Positions 49,719 through 61,594 of a DNA stretch of 64,000 nt are shown here, piece by piece (position 1 is the first letter of the stretch; the number at the start of each line of letters is the position of its first letter). The translations under genes were made by a program, and so were the position numbers. The notes below the pieces were generated by a model. The model worked only from the letters and a program-made list of their open reading frames with translations, did no database searches and was not told the DNA's origin. This DNA comes from Oscheius tipulae (lineage: Eukaryota; Nematoda; Chromadorea; Rhabditida; Rhabditidae): positions 4,154,001-4,218,000 of the forward strand of contig JASJZH010000006.1 in the NCBI GenBank assembly GCA_037178975.1. The letters run 5' to 3'.

Positions 49719-52700
49719 ATGGAGGAGAGCGATCTGCGAAGATCGCCTTCTTTGGAACGGCTGATGCGAAGGAGACCGTCCTTTTCGCGTCCACCAATTA
49801 GAACAGTCTACTCACCAACATTAACTGAAGATGAAGCTGAGATGCTCACATCGCCTTTCTTGTGAGTATTTAAAGAAGATATTACACCTCCGAACGCCAT
49901 ATATCCCTTCGATTAAATAATGCCAACCAGCCGCATCTGATATTGATCGATGGCGTCCTAGTTTTTCAAATCAGAGTGACCTTGACTAAGATTTTTTCAG
50001 AAGCTACCGAACAAAGTACACCTACGCCCAAAGGTTAGTTGCCGGTTAGAATTCTTGAAGAGTACATTTTTTTGCAGTAGTTGCTACGATCCTGATCTGC
50101 CTTGCAGCTGGGAAGTTCCGAACCTTGCCTACGCGGGAACCGAGATCAACGCTCCTTTGAGCAATGTCCACCTTGCCTCTCCCAGTATAATATACATTGT
50201 AAGTTGTAGTCTCTATATCGATTTCTATTACTGGCTGGTGCTTTTCGAATTTTACCGCGTCTCTCGAGGTCAGTTTGCTCGCTTGTCACGTCAAATTAAC
50301 TTGTCAACTTGGCTTCTTTCAGCTCTGGTCGTATACCTTGTGGATCTTTGAAGTAGTCGTCTACTTTATCCAAAAGATATTCGTGACTCTCTTCAAAGAA
50401 GGCCCTATCAACTTTTTGGTCCTACTGTACGACATCATCTGCTACGTTCTCTACGGCTGTGAGTTTATTCCCACGAAAAATAACACTCTTATCAATACAG
50501 GTGACAATTTTATGTGAGTTTTTCAGGCCGATCGGGTCTGCGAGGAGCAGTCTCGCTCTTCCAAACTTTCTTCTTTGGAAACGCTCTCCATCGAGAGTAT
50601 TCTCTGATACACGTTCTTGGGAAAACAGGAAGATTTTTGTTTTCATTACTACTACTTCCAGGTGAGACTATTATCGCTGTTAACATCTCTTTCATTTAGT
50701 TACTGCAGCCCATTGGTTGCTGGACAAAACAGGAAAAAGCGTCTACTCTGTCTGGGACAAAATGTCTACTCATCGCTACAACCTCCGTCGATCTCGAGCT
50801 GCTCCCGAGGAGCATGTTCGCTTCAGTCCTCAAATAGATATTTCGGTGAGTCATTTGGCTCAGTTATATGTATACATTTTGTGAACAGGACATTCGCGAC
50901 GACGAAGATGATAGAGAGTCACATCACACTACTCGGACAAGAAGTACTCGCGCTGTTCACAACTTGCGGTCACGAATGATCACGCAAGTGATGACTGACA
51001 GTGAGGACGAAGGCTTTTCGGAGAGGAGGTACAGCATGTTTCTAAACCTACAATAATCTTGTTTTCAGGCCTGCCCAGATGACATCCACCCCGATTCGTT
51101 CTGCTTTGAAGAATGGAGTTCGTCGTCGACTTGATTTTGAAGGCAGCCCTAGCCCGACTCCTTCCAGCAAGTCAGTGAAAACTGCCCAGGTACTTGGAAG
51201 CGCTGCTTCTACTGTCGTCTCTGGCGTCTACTGGGTTCTGATAAGAATACTGACTTTCTTCAACCGTTGCTACTACGCCTACAAGCACAGGTATTTCCAT
51301 CATTTCACTTTCGTCAAAGATTTGTTTCAGAGTCAAGTACATATTCAGTGGCTCGCCGAGAGATCGTGACGTCAGCATCATGCATACCAGAAGAACGACT
51401 AGAAGAAGAACGTCTTCGTCAGACAACTCTGATGATCAGTATGTCTTTGTTTTTTTTTTACTAAATTTTGTTTAGAACTGAATACGTGCACCATCGCCGT
51501 CATGGTGTTCATCGTCAATCATGGTCGAGCAAATTTGTCACAACGATCCTGTATCCATTGGCGGTGGCCTACAACGCGATTTCCAATGTGCTCTACTGGG
51601 CTGTGAAGGCTTCTGTTGCCATCGTTTTCGCTTTCATCGACGTCATTCGATTCTTCAAAGACATGTAAGCAAAAGCTTAGCGTTCTCTTTGATCCTTCAT
51701 GTATAGGCTCATTAGTGGACTGTACAAAACGGCAGCTGGAACTCGTACTTTGCTGTTTAATGGACCGGATGTCTCGGTTGTCGAGCACGATGGAGTCATT
51801 GAGGAAATGAATATTCACCCCTACGCTGGTCTGTCAGAGGAAACCGAGAAGGTTCTGTATTACCCATATTCGGTTCTCAACTACATCGGAATGAAAACCA
51901 TGGATGGAATTGCAGCTCTCGCGTATGAATTTCCCACAGATTTCAAATGTTCGACTTTCAGAAACAAGAAACGTCTTCTCCTTTGGCTGCTGCCTCTGTT
52001 GCTGCTTCTGCTAGTGCTCTGGGGACAAAAAGATGACCAATCTGTTCCTTTGAAAATCAGACAGAATGGTGAGATTGGTATAATAGAAACATAAAAAGCC
52101 AATTCCAGTCGACAATATCAAGAACACGGTTCGTGAGAAAGCAGAACAAACTTGGTCGACCGTTGATCCTGACGGAGTAAGTGGTCTTTTTTATTTGAAA
52201 CTTTTTTATTTCAGAAATTGGGCAATGTCGTTCACGAATATTACGGAAAAGCTCAAGACACAGTACACCAGGCCAAAGATGGAATTGTTGATTTAGGACG
52301 AAGTGGAATATCTGGAGTGTGGAATGCTTTTGCTGGGGTTCCTCATCGACTCTTTAACTTCACAGCCAGCTTCATTAGAGGCATCCGAGATCTCTTCGGC
52401 AACCTGTTACACGGAATCTGGGACTCGGTTCGAGGTGGACCCCAGGGAGTGGGAAAGGGAATCATCCACGGACTTAACAAACTGAAGAATGGAGTCGTCT
52501 ACCTGTTCAGCGGAGCTTGGAACTTGACCACTACTTTGTTCAGCGGTGTTCGAGATATTCTAAACGGAATTTGGGACACGATTCGCGGAGGACCTGAGGG
52601 ATTGAAAAACGGAATCGTCTATGGTTTGACCAAAGTAAAGAATGGAGTCGCCTACCTTTTCAATGGAGTTTGGAACGCGATCAGCTTCGTCTTCGGCAGG

Positions 52701-54559
52701 GGAAGCGGAGGAATCAAGAATCTCTTTAGTGGCATTTGGAATGTTTTCAAATACTGTGTCTTGTCACTTTGGAACCTCGTCACAGGAGTTCAGCGATCGG
52801 TCTACAATTTCGGTAAGACGTACAGTCTGTTTAATAGAGCATTTTTAAACCATCGCGGCTCAAAAAGCGCAGTGTTTCAAATTTTTTCTTCGTTTTTCGT
52901 CGAAGTTGCATTCTTTTGAAAGAGAAGTTTGAAAACGCTCAAAACAGCGCGACCGTTTGAAAAGTGCTATTATTTGAACAGATTATATATTTCAAAAAAA
53001 TAATATTATCCTTTAGTGATGCGGATCTGGAACAAGATTGTCGACTTCCTCGTCTACGGAATTGATATCTGCCGGTCAACCTCAAGAAAAATCTCTACAT
53101 TCTGGAATCAAAACGTGTCTTTGCCTAGCACGGAGAAAATCAAGGATACCGCCTATGAGTACTACGACCAAGTCTCAAACGTCGATTTGCCAAATCTCAA
53201 CATTTTGCCCGAGCTGCCTGAAATTCCTGTTCAACTGAAAGTAAGCATGGTTTTGTCGACCTTGAATATCCTCTTCAGCCCTCATATTATTCGGAGTACG
53301 TGCCAACCAAGGGAACCATGTCTAATGTCTTCTGGAACGTCGTCAACCTCCCAATCGCTGCTTTCCACTACATCATGCCATCCGACTCCCCGAAGGTAGT
53401 CTTATTGGTGACTAGTTTCACAATTTTCTCAGGTAGTCGTCGAGCCTCCAACTGGAAAGGTCCCCACTCCTCAATATCCGCCTAACGAGGAATCGATCGG
53501 TGCTGACAAAGGTGTTGTCTATCATCCTGAACCTCATGTCAAGCTGCCAACTGTCGATGAGGCTAAAATTGTGAAGGACATCTTGGCCAAGCTGACTCCT
53601 ACACTGCCAATGGTTGATGAAGCCAAGATCATCCAGGAGATTTTGTCAAAAATGGTCACCCCAAAGATCGACGAGTCCAAGATCATCGAAGAAGTCTCAA
53701 ACAAGTTGAAGAGTGAAATGGAACTGAAGATGAAACTGCTCGAAGAATCGTACAAGAAGAACATCGAGGAGATCAATGTGAAGGTAAAAGCATGTCACAG
53801 TTTTGAAGAATTTAGTTTTAGCACTCTAACATAGAAATAGACTATAGTCGCTTGGAAACTTTGATTCGAAAGGCTATTTATCAGTATGATGCTGACAAGA
53901 CTGGACTCTTCGACTATGCTCTGGAAAGTGCTGGTGCAGCAGTCATTTCAACTCGCTGCAGTGAGAACTACAACTCGTACTCACGTCTCGAGAAGATCTG
54001 GAACATTCCCCTCTGGTACTCTAGCTATGGACCAAGAACTGTCATTCAGGTTAGTGAAGTAGTGAATCATATCCGAAATCCACCTTTAGCGCAACTCCAA
54101 CTCGCTGTTCCCTGGAGAATGCTGGAGCTTTAAGAGTGGACAAGGATATTTGACCATCGACCTCTCTCATCAGATCAACATTACCAGTATCTCCTACGAG
54201 CATATTAGCGCCGACCAAGCTCCTGACAATAACAGAAACAGCGCCCCGAAGACGTTCAAATTCTGGGTAAGAGTAGGCGCAACACTTTTCAACACAAACT
54301 TTCAGGCATATAAGACGGAAGACGACATCCGAGGAAGATTCCTTCTGGGTGAATTCGAATACAAGCTGGATGGCCATCCTCTTCAGTTCTTCGTCATTTC
54401 GGTAAATATCCAGTTTAGTTTGAGCTCCAAAGAAAATTGCAGAAACAACCCGACTGGCCAGTCAAAATAATCGAAATGGACGTTACCAGCAACTACGGAG
54501 CTGAGTTCACGTGTCTTTACCGTCTGCGTGTCCATGGACAGCTTTTCAAAACTGTCTAA
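49719..54559 (+). CDS. unc-84: SUN-domain inner nuclear membrane protein, UNC-84-like
   Basis: 21 exons from 49719 to 54559, 1223 aa (C. elegans UNC-84 is about 1100). It bridges lamina to KASH proteins for nuclear positioning. The start [20 protein letters not shown] follows a ttccag acceptor. The nucleoplasmic half is basic and Ser-rich with several hydrophobic patches. The main membrane helix is at residues about 535-552 ([17 protein letters not shown]). The lumenal part begins [16 protein letters not shown] and contains a 51-residue segment twice (from residues 655 and 706: [18 protein letters not shown] / [18 protein letters not shown]). A helical stretch follows ([14 protein letters not shown]..., [28 protein letters not shown]), then the SUN domain from about residue 1018: [70 protein letters not shown]. 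An AATAAA lies at 54719-54724. Confidence 0.95.
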
Positions 54560-54718
54560 GCCTAATAAGTTTTTGTCCCACTCGAGTGCAGTACAGATTA
54601 TTGATATATTTCCGGTGAAGTATTCACTACTACATATGACACTAGCACCGTTGCTGTCTAAATTCTCTCCCACAGGAAGCATTATGTCGATCTCTACTTG
54701 TTATTCTTGTTCACTTTC

Positions 54719-54724
54719 AATAAA
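54719..54724 (+). terminator. Polyadenylation signal of the SUN gene
   Basis: AATAAA, 160 nt after the stop and 54 nt before the end of the convergent ERGIC-1 CDS. Confidence 0.5.
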
Positions 54725-54777
54725 AATTTATAATAAACAATCGTTGAAATCCCGCAGTGAAAGGAAAACAATTAGGA

Positions 54778-55906
54778 CTATGTCAATTTACCCATCTGAT
54801 GCTTTTTCATGAGTTCAGAGAGCGTGAAGAAAGTAGAATCGATGATTCCCGCAACAGTGAAAGTGCCACCGACCACGGCGCAAATCTTAAAAACAAAGTA
54901 AGTTTAGTCTCAAATAGCCTTACGGATGTGAGGAATGTGTAGAAAGACTGTCGTTGCTCGGTCTGCTTAACGGTGATTGGTTGCAGTTCGTATTTGAACC
55001 AGATGGCTGGAACAATTTGGCCGCTGTGGTGGTAAGTAATGTAAGAGCGATGTCCGTAAGTGTATTGGTAGCTGTTCCACACTTTTCCGTTAATGTTCTG
55101 GTAAACCGATGGGACAATCTGAAAAAGTGAAGTATGTAAACTGGAACGGCATACCTTCAGAATGTATTCGTGTGTCTCTAATGAAGTACCATCCGTCCCA
55201 TTCTTGTCAGCTAAAGGGTTGAAACTACCTTTCAAGCCAAGTTCCTGAAAAGCATATACGAAGAATGCGGATAACTTACAGCTACACTCTCTCCAAATGT
55301 AACAGAATGGATTATGTGCCGCATATCTGGCTTCTCAGGCTGATTACCAGCAGAGTGGGTAGAAATGTGGAAGTTGCCAGGTACATAAAGTATAAAGCTA
55401 GAAACAAAGTATATGTCATACCTTATTAATTTCGAACGAGCTTTGGAAACGACATCCTGAGGTCTCGACAATCGGAGTCTTGACAGTGTGATCTTTGAAA
55501 CCCACTTCGTGTCGACCATTATCGTCCTGGATATCAACTCCGAGATCTGAATCATTTCGATACTCTCCTAGGCCTAGAATAACCCACAATCACACTCAAT
55601 AAACGGCAGAGAGACATCCACTGTAACATCGATCTTTCCTTGTCTTCCAGGATCATCCACTATAAGCTCATTCTTACTGAAAATTGAAATTATGACCGTA
55701 TGAATAAATTGATTCACACGTCAATATAAATATAAGCTAGAATGTCGTTGAAGATCATAAAACTGATAAAAAGGACACATGATATCGATATCACGGCTCC
55801 AGCTACTGTAGGCTGAGTGAGATCTTTCGGAACTTTGCGATAGATGTCGAATCTGATTAAAGATGAGTTTATAGACTGTTATATAAACTGACCTTCTTAT
55901 GTCCAT
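54778..55906 (-). CDS. ERGIC1: ERGIC-1 (ER-Golgi intermediate compartment protein 1)
   Basis: Cycling ER/ERGIC/Golgi membrane protein of early secretory traffic. Exons 55893-55906, 55718-55852, 55588-55676, 55422-55546, 55280-55384, 55155-55244, 54924-55118, 54778-54885; 286 aa (human 290). Conserved along its length: MDIRRFDIYRKVPKDLTQPT, N-terminal membrane helix (VAGAVISISCVLFISFMIF), ELIVDDPGRQGKIDVTVDVS, GVDIQDDNGRHEVGF, VPGNFHISTHSAGNQPEKPD, EYILKIVPSVYQNI, HSGQIVPAIWFKYELQPITV, second helix TSICAVVGGTFTVAGIIDS. The intron 55385-55421 (37 nt) starts with gtatga but, to restore the conserved EINK-VPGNF, must end in AT instead of AG. Either a rare site or a base error. Confidence 0.95.
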
Positions 55907-56673
55907 CGTGACGATCAATAGCAAAGGGTCAGAATGGCACTCACTAAGCACACAGACCGTTGCCGCAGTTGCGAGAACTGTGCCGACACTACCTCTAAGA
56001 CAAAAATTACTGTTTGAGACAAAATGCAGGAAAGTGACTGTGAGTGGGTTGCGAGTAAAGCAACGTGTAACAACACGTTCAGCGGAAGATTAGGCGGATA
56101 TAAAAATCGATTTCCGTTATGAAGTTCACAGTTGTAATGGGCACGTTCTCGTCAGCAATGCTCAATTTACAGATCGCACGTCGGCGCCTAATGGCATCGA
56201 GAGTGGTCAACTAAGCCAAACGTTCCAGAGCAATCACAACAAATGGAGACCGGTCTATGCTATTTTTGTCATACAAATGTTGAAAGAATCAAATTATTTC
56301 TGTTTTGGCAGTGTATATCTTCTAAACATATTGAGAAGCAGTTACTGGAAAAGCACACATAGTATAGTAGCACCGGAAATGATTTAAATGCAGCAAACGT
56401 GTAACTAAGACGTTGTTATGGTTGCTCAGAGCGGAACACTGTACCCTGTTACTGTACTAAAGTAAAGTTCAACAACTACACTATTAGTGAATGGAAAGAA
56501 AAGTATCTGCAAACAACTAGCTTCTTCTAAGAACTTTTGGTTAGACGAATATCTTCCTCTCTTGGAAAAAATGCTCGTAATAATTCAAAAATATTAATAT
56601 TTTATAATTACCAAACATATAAACATTGTCAGTGACATGTACAAGGATATACAAACAGAAATCGATCAGTTCA
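55907..56673. other. Intergenic, no gene seen
   Basis: ERGIC-1 upstream flank and 3' flank of the next minus-strand gene; no exon supported. Confidence 0.45.
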
Positions 56674-57321
56674 TCAATAACGGTATCCGCTATCGGGAGG
56701 ATTTTGGTAGGGCCCCGTTCCGAAATGGTATCCTCCTTGAATCGGACGAGCCAGCGACATCTGTAAGTTTATTTATCAGTAAGATGTTGCAGCAGTCAAG
56801 AGGATAATGTTTTCCGTGAAGAGGTTGTGACGTACCTGTGACGTAGCTGGAGAGAGACCGCTTCCATGAAGAAGTTGTCGCTTTTGTTTTTTGTCTTTAT
56901 CTCGGTTGACGAGCCAAATGATGAGGGTGATCACCACAGCCAGAATGACGAGGATGCAGAAAATGACAATTAGAGCTACAGCCCATCCATATTTGGTACT
57001 CCTGGGATTCAAGTTTTTGTGTAACTAGAAAATGAAATACCAATCTGTGTCCTTGCAACAATCGGTAGCACAACATCCGATGTCCTTGTAGCACAGCTGT
57101 GTGACATTTAAGGCGGGATTGGTTGTTCTGTAGATGCAGTCATAGTACCCAGTGTCAATAGCTGGAAACAATGATAAGCACACTACACAGAATTTACCTA
57201 CTGTTAATTTTTTGAGCTGCCAAGGTAGTGATCGTGTACTGACTGACTATCAGCGGGTTTTCACCAACACCGCCATTGTCGTAGTAGGGTCTTGTGAGAG
57301 CGGGGCTGTCAGTTACTGATG
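56674..57321 (-). CDS. Cys-rich single-pass membrane protein (C-terminal part)
   Basis: Exons 57202-57321, 57041-57161, 56836-57001, 56674-56760; about 165 residues of C-terminal sequence. Order: PYYDNGGVGENPLIVSQYTIT, GYYDCIYRTTNPALNVTQLC, the compact cluster YKDIGCCATDCCKDTDW, a membrane helix (WAVALIVIFCILVILAVVIT), a basic juxtamembrane patch (NRDKDKKQKRQ) and a Pro/Gly/Tyr tail. The CC-x3-CC cluster directly before a membrane helix resembles nematode CX-module proteins and vertebrate Shisa-type adaptors; I cannot choose. The first exon here starts in phase 2 and the upstream exon is unresolved. An exon ending at 57856 (...PWSRWDGFQ) has compatible phase and is the best candidate. Confidence 0.65.
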
Positions 57322-58077
57322 CTGGAAATTTTTTAGTCTATTTCAAGTTTTCTCTAATTTGAAACACCTGCCACTTTTTACAAGAACCCGCAAGCTATTT
57401 CCTTGCTGGGAGTGCCAGCAGCTGCGCAAACTGGGAAAACGCAAACAACGACTGGACGATCTAGCCTAGCGATAGAAACGCATCCAAAAGAACTTTTGAA
57501 ACCGCTTGCCTTCTTTCGTTTTTTGTCAACCAGGAAATGGCTAGCACTTAGGAGTGAAGATTGGAGAACAAGAGCAACTCGCGTAGATACATCGGTAAAC
57601 AGATAAAGCTAGAAAGATTCATTTCACAGGTACTTCACTTGATAGCCGGAATGTGGGAAGCGAAAGTACTCTGATAGATACATTAGCTTTCTTATAACCA
57701 CGAAAATTTAAAGAGAATTCTTTTCCGAAATGATAACCAATTTTTGAATGCATATAGAGAAAGGTTAGAAGAAGAGGAGACTTACAAAAACTATTAACAC
57801 AATATAATGTTGAGTAATGATTTGGAAACAATAGAAAAGTAAATACTAAACTCACATTGAAATCCATCCCAACGACTCCATGGTGCAGCACGATCGGCCG
57901 CCATGGGCTGTTTGTGTGCGAATGTGTGGAAAAGCCTTCCGTTGCCGGAGGCGGAAACCGGAAAGCAGTCTTGAATGCCTTTCGGGTGACACTTCACAGT
58001 CTTTAATCCGAGGCGTACTCTTTCAAAATCCTTGGCTCGGTACCAAGATGAGCACAGACAGTGTTCAAGCATCTTTA
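57322..58077. other. Unresolved 5' part of the Cys-rich gene and 3' flank of the dynein light chain gene
   Basis: Minus-strand open frames at 57794-58072 and 57619-57891 may contain exons of the Cys-rich gene, but no complete model with a signal peptide could be built. Confidence 0.35.
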
Positions 58078-58079
58078 TT
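58074..58079 (-). terminator. Polyadenylation signal overlapping the dynein light chain stop
   Basis: AATAAA on the minus strand shares bases with the TAA stop codon, so the 3' UTR must be only about 10-20 nt long. Confidence 0.6.
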
Positions 58080-58743
58080 AAAATCCAGTTTTGAAAAGCA
58101 TGATGGCAATGTGTTGTACATAGAAGTAAATGAAATGATTAGTCTCGTGTGTCACGTAGGAGCCAAAGTTTCTGCCAACCACACAGTGCCAGGATGGAGA
58201 GTGCCGTTTGTCAAACTCCTCTTTGATGAAGGTGGCCATGTCCTGTAACTGAACATTGTCAATAAGTCTTGTGAACAGTCACCTTCTCCAGCTTGAACTT
58301 GTTCATCGCTTCATTCGCCACCTCCACGGCTTCCTGTTGCATCATTTCAGGCATGTCACTGCTTTTTACGACCGATTCCCTCTTCACAATGGGTGTCTTC
58401 TCAACGTTTCGCGCCTTCTGCTGGAAACTTTTGTAAGCGCATATACAAAGCACGATTATTGTACTTTCGAGGAGAAGAGCTCGGTATTTTCGACGCTTCA
58501 GTATGAAAAATCATCTAACTATTGACGATAAGCTTCACATGTCAGATGCGTTGTAGACCACATCGTGTGGTTTGCGGGAGGTACATTCACAGATAATCAT
58601 GCGAGCAAATCAAGGCTAGAGCACACCATTGCCGCCAGATACAGCGTCTTCTGCTTAGGTTAGTTACAAATCGCGATACTTACCTCGATTCCATCGTCTT
58701 CGACATCAGCTCCAAGAGTAGAGTCGACATCATTGAGAGTCAT
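58078..58743 (-). CDS. dlc: LC8-type dynein light chain with N-terminal extension
   Basis: Dimeric light chain of dynein and hub for many partners. Exons 58684-58743, 58283-58420, 58078-58242; 120 aa against about 89 for LC8. The LC8 fold is clear: [76 protein letters not shown]. Extra at the N-terminus are about 30 residues, [20 protein letters not shown] plus [26 protein letters not shown] at the stop puts the polyadenylation signal over the TAA. A second start exon (59053-59091, MPAEDLIERRKQL) joins the same second exon in phase. Confidence 0.93.
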
Positions 58744-59052
58744 TCTATAAGAATATTAGGTGCTAGAGTGTAAGGTCAAGGAAACGTAGATAACAGTCCA
58801 AGTGGGACAGCTCGTTAAGAATGTGAGGATAGACAAGGGTTTTTCGCGTCGAACGGTGTGGGGCTTTCGAGTGTCGGCAATTCCCTCCTCGTTGATCTTT
58901 GTACAAAGAGGGGATGAACGGCTTTTCGGTTATTTTTTTGTGTTCTCTTTGAAGATGAAGTTAGCGCTTAAAGATTAGTTGCGACAAAGAAAGTGGTACT
59001 TCTAATTGGTGTCTAACAAGTGTTTGATCATTGTCCACAAGAAAACACCTAC

Positions 59053-59091
59053 CAGTTGCTTTCGGCGCTCAATCAGATCTTCAGCTGGCAT
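59053..59091 (-). other. Possible alternative first exon of the dynein light chain gene
   Basis: Encodes MPAEDLIERRKQL, ends in a gtaggt donor in phase 0 and is preceded by an atttcag acceptor 13 nt before the ATG (UTR intron or trans-splice site). It would replace the 20-residue acidic exon at 58684-58743. Confidence 0.45.
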
Positions 59092-59529
59092 GCTTGTCTC
59101 AAATCTGAAAATAAACTGTTTGTGCTATGAAAAATGAACCAAGCGAAGGAGGCCAGACAAGAAAATCGGAAGACATTTGTCTATTAACAGATTAGCAAAC
59201 AGTGGGTAGTCAAGTGTCTTGATGATTCGGTGTACACAAATCACAAGATTTTCAAATCTTTCCCGCTTTTTGGCTCCGTTGGCAATGTTCACCCGGCAAA
59301 TGATTAATGCATTTCGGCATAAACCGGCGATTCTTTTCAAAAACTGTTGTTGTCCTGGCTATTGGGCGTCTCTATTCGACGCTAATACCAAAATGGACGT
59401 GCCAGACGTGGAGTGTTTGGAAGACGACAGCTGCTGATTGAAATGTGTCAGTCATCGTTATCAGCCCCGCTTATCTGATTATTGTCAACAGTCTTTTCCA
59501 TTGTCTATTCTCTTCTCCTTGCACGCTCC
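59092..59529. other. Intergenic between divergent dynein light chain and GTPase genes
   Basis: No other exon supported. Confidence 0.45.
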
Positions 59530-60787
59530 ATGTTCCCCTACCAGACTGATATCTGCTACGGAGATGATCCTCAGGTAAGAGATTTCCAACTCTGAGCCCT
59601 TCTCTTTTCGGCTGGGATATTGCTCCTTTGCTCTTGTTGTTTGGAAGACCAAGACAATGGGCGATACACCGGCCGCGGAGGGAAAACTATTCTCCAAGCC
59701 GCTGAGCATGCAAACTCATGAAACATGTTGACACACACTTTTAGGTTGCACAAAATCGAATGCGTGTTTTGGTAGTCGGAAGCTCAAAAGTCGGCAAAAC
59801 GTCGCTGATAAGAAGACTGGTAGACAACGTTTTCCATGAGAGTCCAGAGAAGCCGGACAAATTTGACAAGACCAGATTGACAGCTATGGCTCGAGCTATC
59901 GATGGTCATTTGTACAAACTAGAGTTTCAAGAAGCAGGTAGCCAAAATGTAAATTTACAGAGAACATCGCATTCAGACTCATCAATATTCAGTTCAAACG
60001 TAACACCTAATGCCGACGATCCAGTTCAACCGGTGCTACATGAAGTAGGTTCTCGCTGAAAAAGTTCCGCTGATTCGCTTTTGTAGACTGTGTCATGGCT
60101 TGATACACACACGGTTCTGTTTGTCTATGATATCACATCCGAGGATTCTTACGAAGAGCTGGCGAGAGAGCTGAACATACTGCAAAAAAGAGTTAGTGGC
60201 TGTAAAAGTCTTTACGAACATTTACAGGCATCACCCGATTGCAATATCTGTCTTGTTGGTACCAAAGCAGACTGCAAGAAAGATCGACAGGTGGCGTTCT
60301 CGAAAGCTGAGCAAGACGCCGAATTGAGAGACATGTCACTGATGGAAGTGAGGTGCGTTCCGGCTCCTACAGTTTGATAAGGGGCCAACTTCGCAAAATT
60401 GATTAGCACTTCAATAAGTTTGACAATATTCTTTTTGTAATCTACAGGGAAAAATGCCTTCACTAGGTGCTCTTTTTGGCGGCAACTATGGATGGTAAAG
60501 GCTGAGGATATCCAGTGCTACTGTACTAGTTATTTCAGCTCAAAAAACGGAGCAAACATCAACCTACTTTTCGAAGAAATAGTGGAATACATCATAGAGC
60601 GAAGAGAAGCACAGGAAGAGTTTAGAAGAACTCACGAAATGGGATACGTGTCAGATCAGGACGAGGTTACTTTGGTTTTCCGGATTAGTAAAAATGGCTT
60701 CAGGTGTACCGCGATCCCATTCAGCCATCAGAAGTAGAACCAGTTCGTTCAAATTTGTTCTGTTTTTGGCCATTTTCGAGGAGTTGA
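59530..60787 (+). CDS. Divergent Ras/Rab-like small GTPase
   Basis: Exons 59530-59574, 59745-60044, 60087-60352, 60539-60665, 60704-60787; 273 aa, larger than the usual 190-220. It starts MFPYQTDICYGDDPQ. P-loop G27-SSKV-GKTS; G4 box GTKAD at 158-162; G5-like VSSKNGANI. The G3 box is altered: where Ras has D-T-A-G-Q this protein has Q77-E-A-G80-S, so the Mg-binding Asp and the catalytic Gln are missing. After it comes a 20-30 residue Ser/Asn-rich insert (TSHSDSSIFSSNVTPNADDP). The C-terminus (FCFWPFSRS) has no CaaX or double-Cys prenylation motif. GTP hydrolysis is therefore doubtful. An in-frame GT-AG pair inside exon 2 could remove part of the insert. Confidence 0.85.
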
Positions 60788-60909
60788 AGGTTGACTAAAG
60801 GGTTCACGATATTTTAATTAATCTCGGTGTTCATTCTCTCGTTGAGTCTATGAAAGACCAATCTGTTTTCACAGCCTTTGAAAAGACTAGAAAATATCCT
60901 TAATGATCA

Positions 60910-61594
60910 ATGGAATCTTCAAAGAGGCCTTCCGACATGTGCAGAAAATTCTCACATACAGATGTCATCCTGCCCATAGACAAAGCCATTATAGGGAGAA
61001 CTTCTAGCTATTTTTTGAAGAAGGGGATCGTGCTTTGTTTCCTGAAAACATGGATCCGCAGCATGATGCCCGCGAGGGGGGCCCGTTGTGTCTTTTTTGA
61101 ATTATTCAAGTTCCGCCTGTTGGGAATGAATAACGTGCTCAGCTGCAGCTCAGTTTCAGCTCTCGCTATGTCTATGATAATTTTTCAACCCACTCCTTTC
61201 CAGGATGTTTCCTTTCCTACAAGCATTCTCTTAGCTTGGCAGAAACAAATAATAAAAACAAGAGGAAGCCTGGTTGATCTTTTGTCCACGAGCATCTTAT
61301 AAGATTGCATGTAATCATAACACGGGTCTCCACAAGGCCTCACATTTTTAGGACATTTGTGAAGTTTCTCTGTTTCATAAAGCTATCGAATTTCTTCGCT
61401 TCAATGTCACACGCGCACAACAAATATATTGTGTGGCAGACATTGAAAGTAAGAACAATAGCCCACTGACTATGAAGTACATTTGTTTCCATCCCATTGA
61501 TTTCACCGTGAAACACGACGAAGCGCTTGAATGCACAGATATCAATCCAAGACTCATGTATTCTCTGTCCGCCTCCAAATCCTCATTCTTCTAA
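60910..61594 (+). CDS. Unrecognised two-exon ORF, 201 aa
   Basis: Exon 60910-61272 (121 codons, from ATG) joins exon 61352-61594 (81 codons) in phase 0 across a 79-nt intron with gttgat donor and tttttag acceptor. The second exon is the more convincing: DICEVSLFHKAIEFLRFNVT, QIYCVADIESKNNSPLTMKY, FHPIDFTVKHDEALECTDIN. In the first exon other frames also look partly coding, so it may contain undetected introns. There is no signal peptide or recognised motif. It begins 122 nt after the GTPase stop on the same strand, a spacing compatible with an operon. Confidence 0.4.

Noticed and set aside
57403-57891. Open frames proposed as exons of the Cys-rich membrane protein
   Set aside because: Phases do not give a continuous protein with a signal peptide; only the exon ending at 57856 is kept as a candidate.
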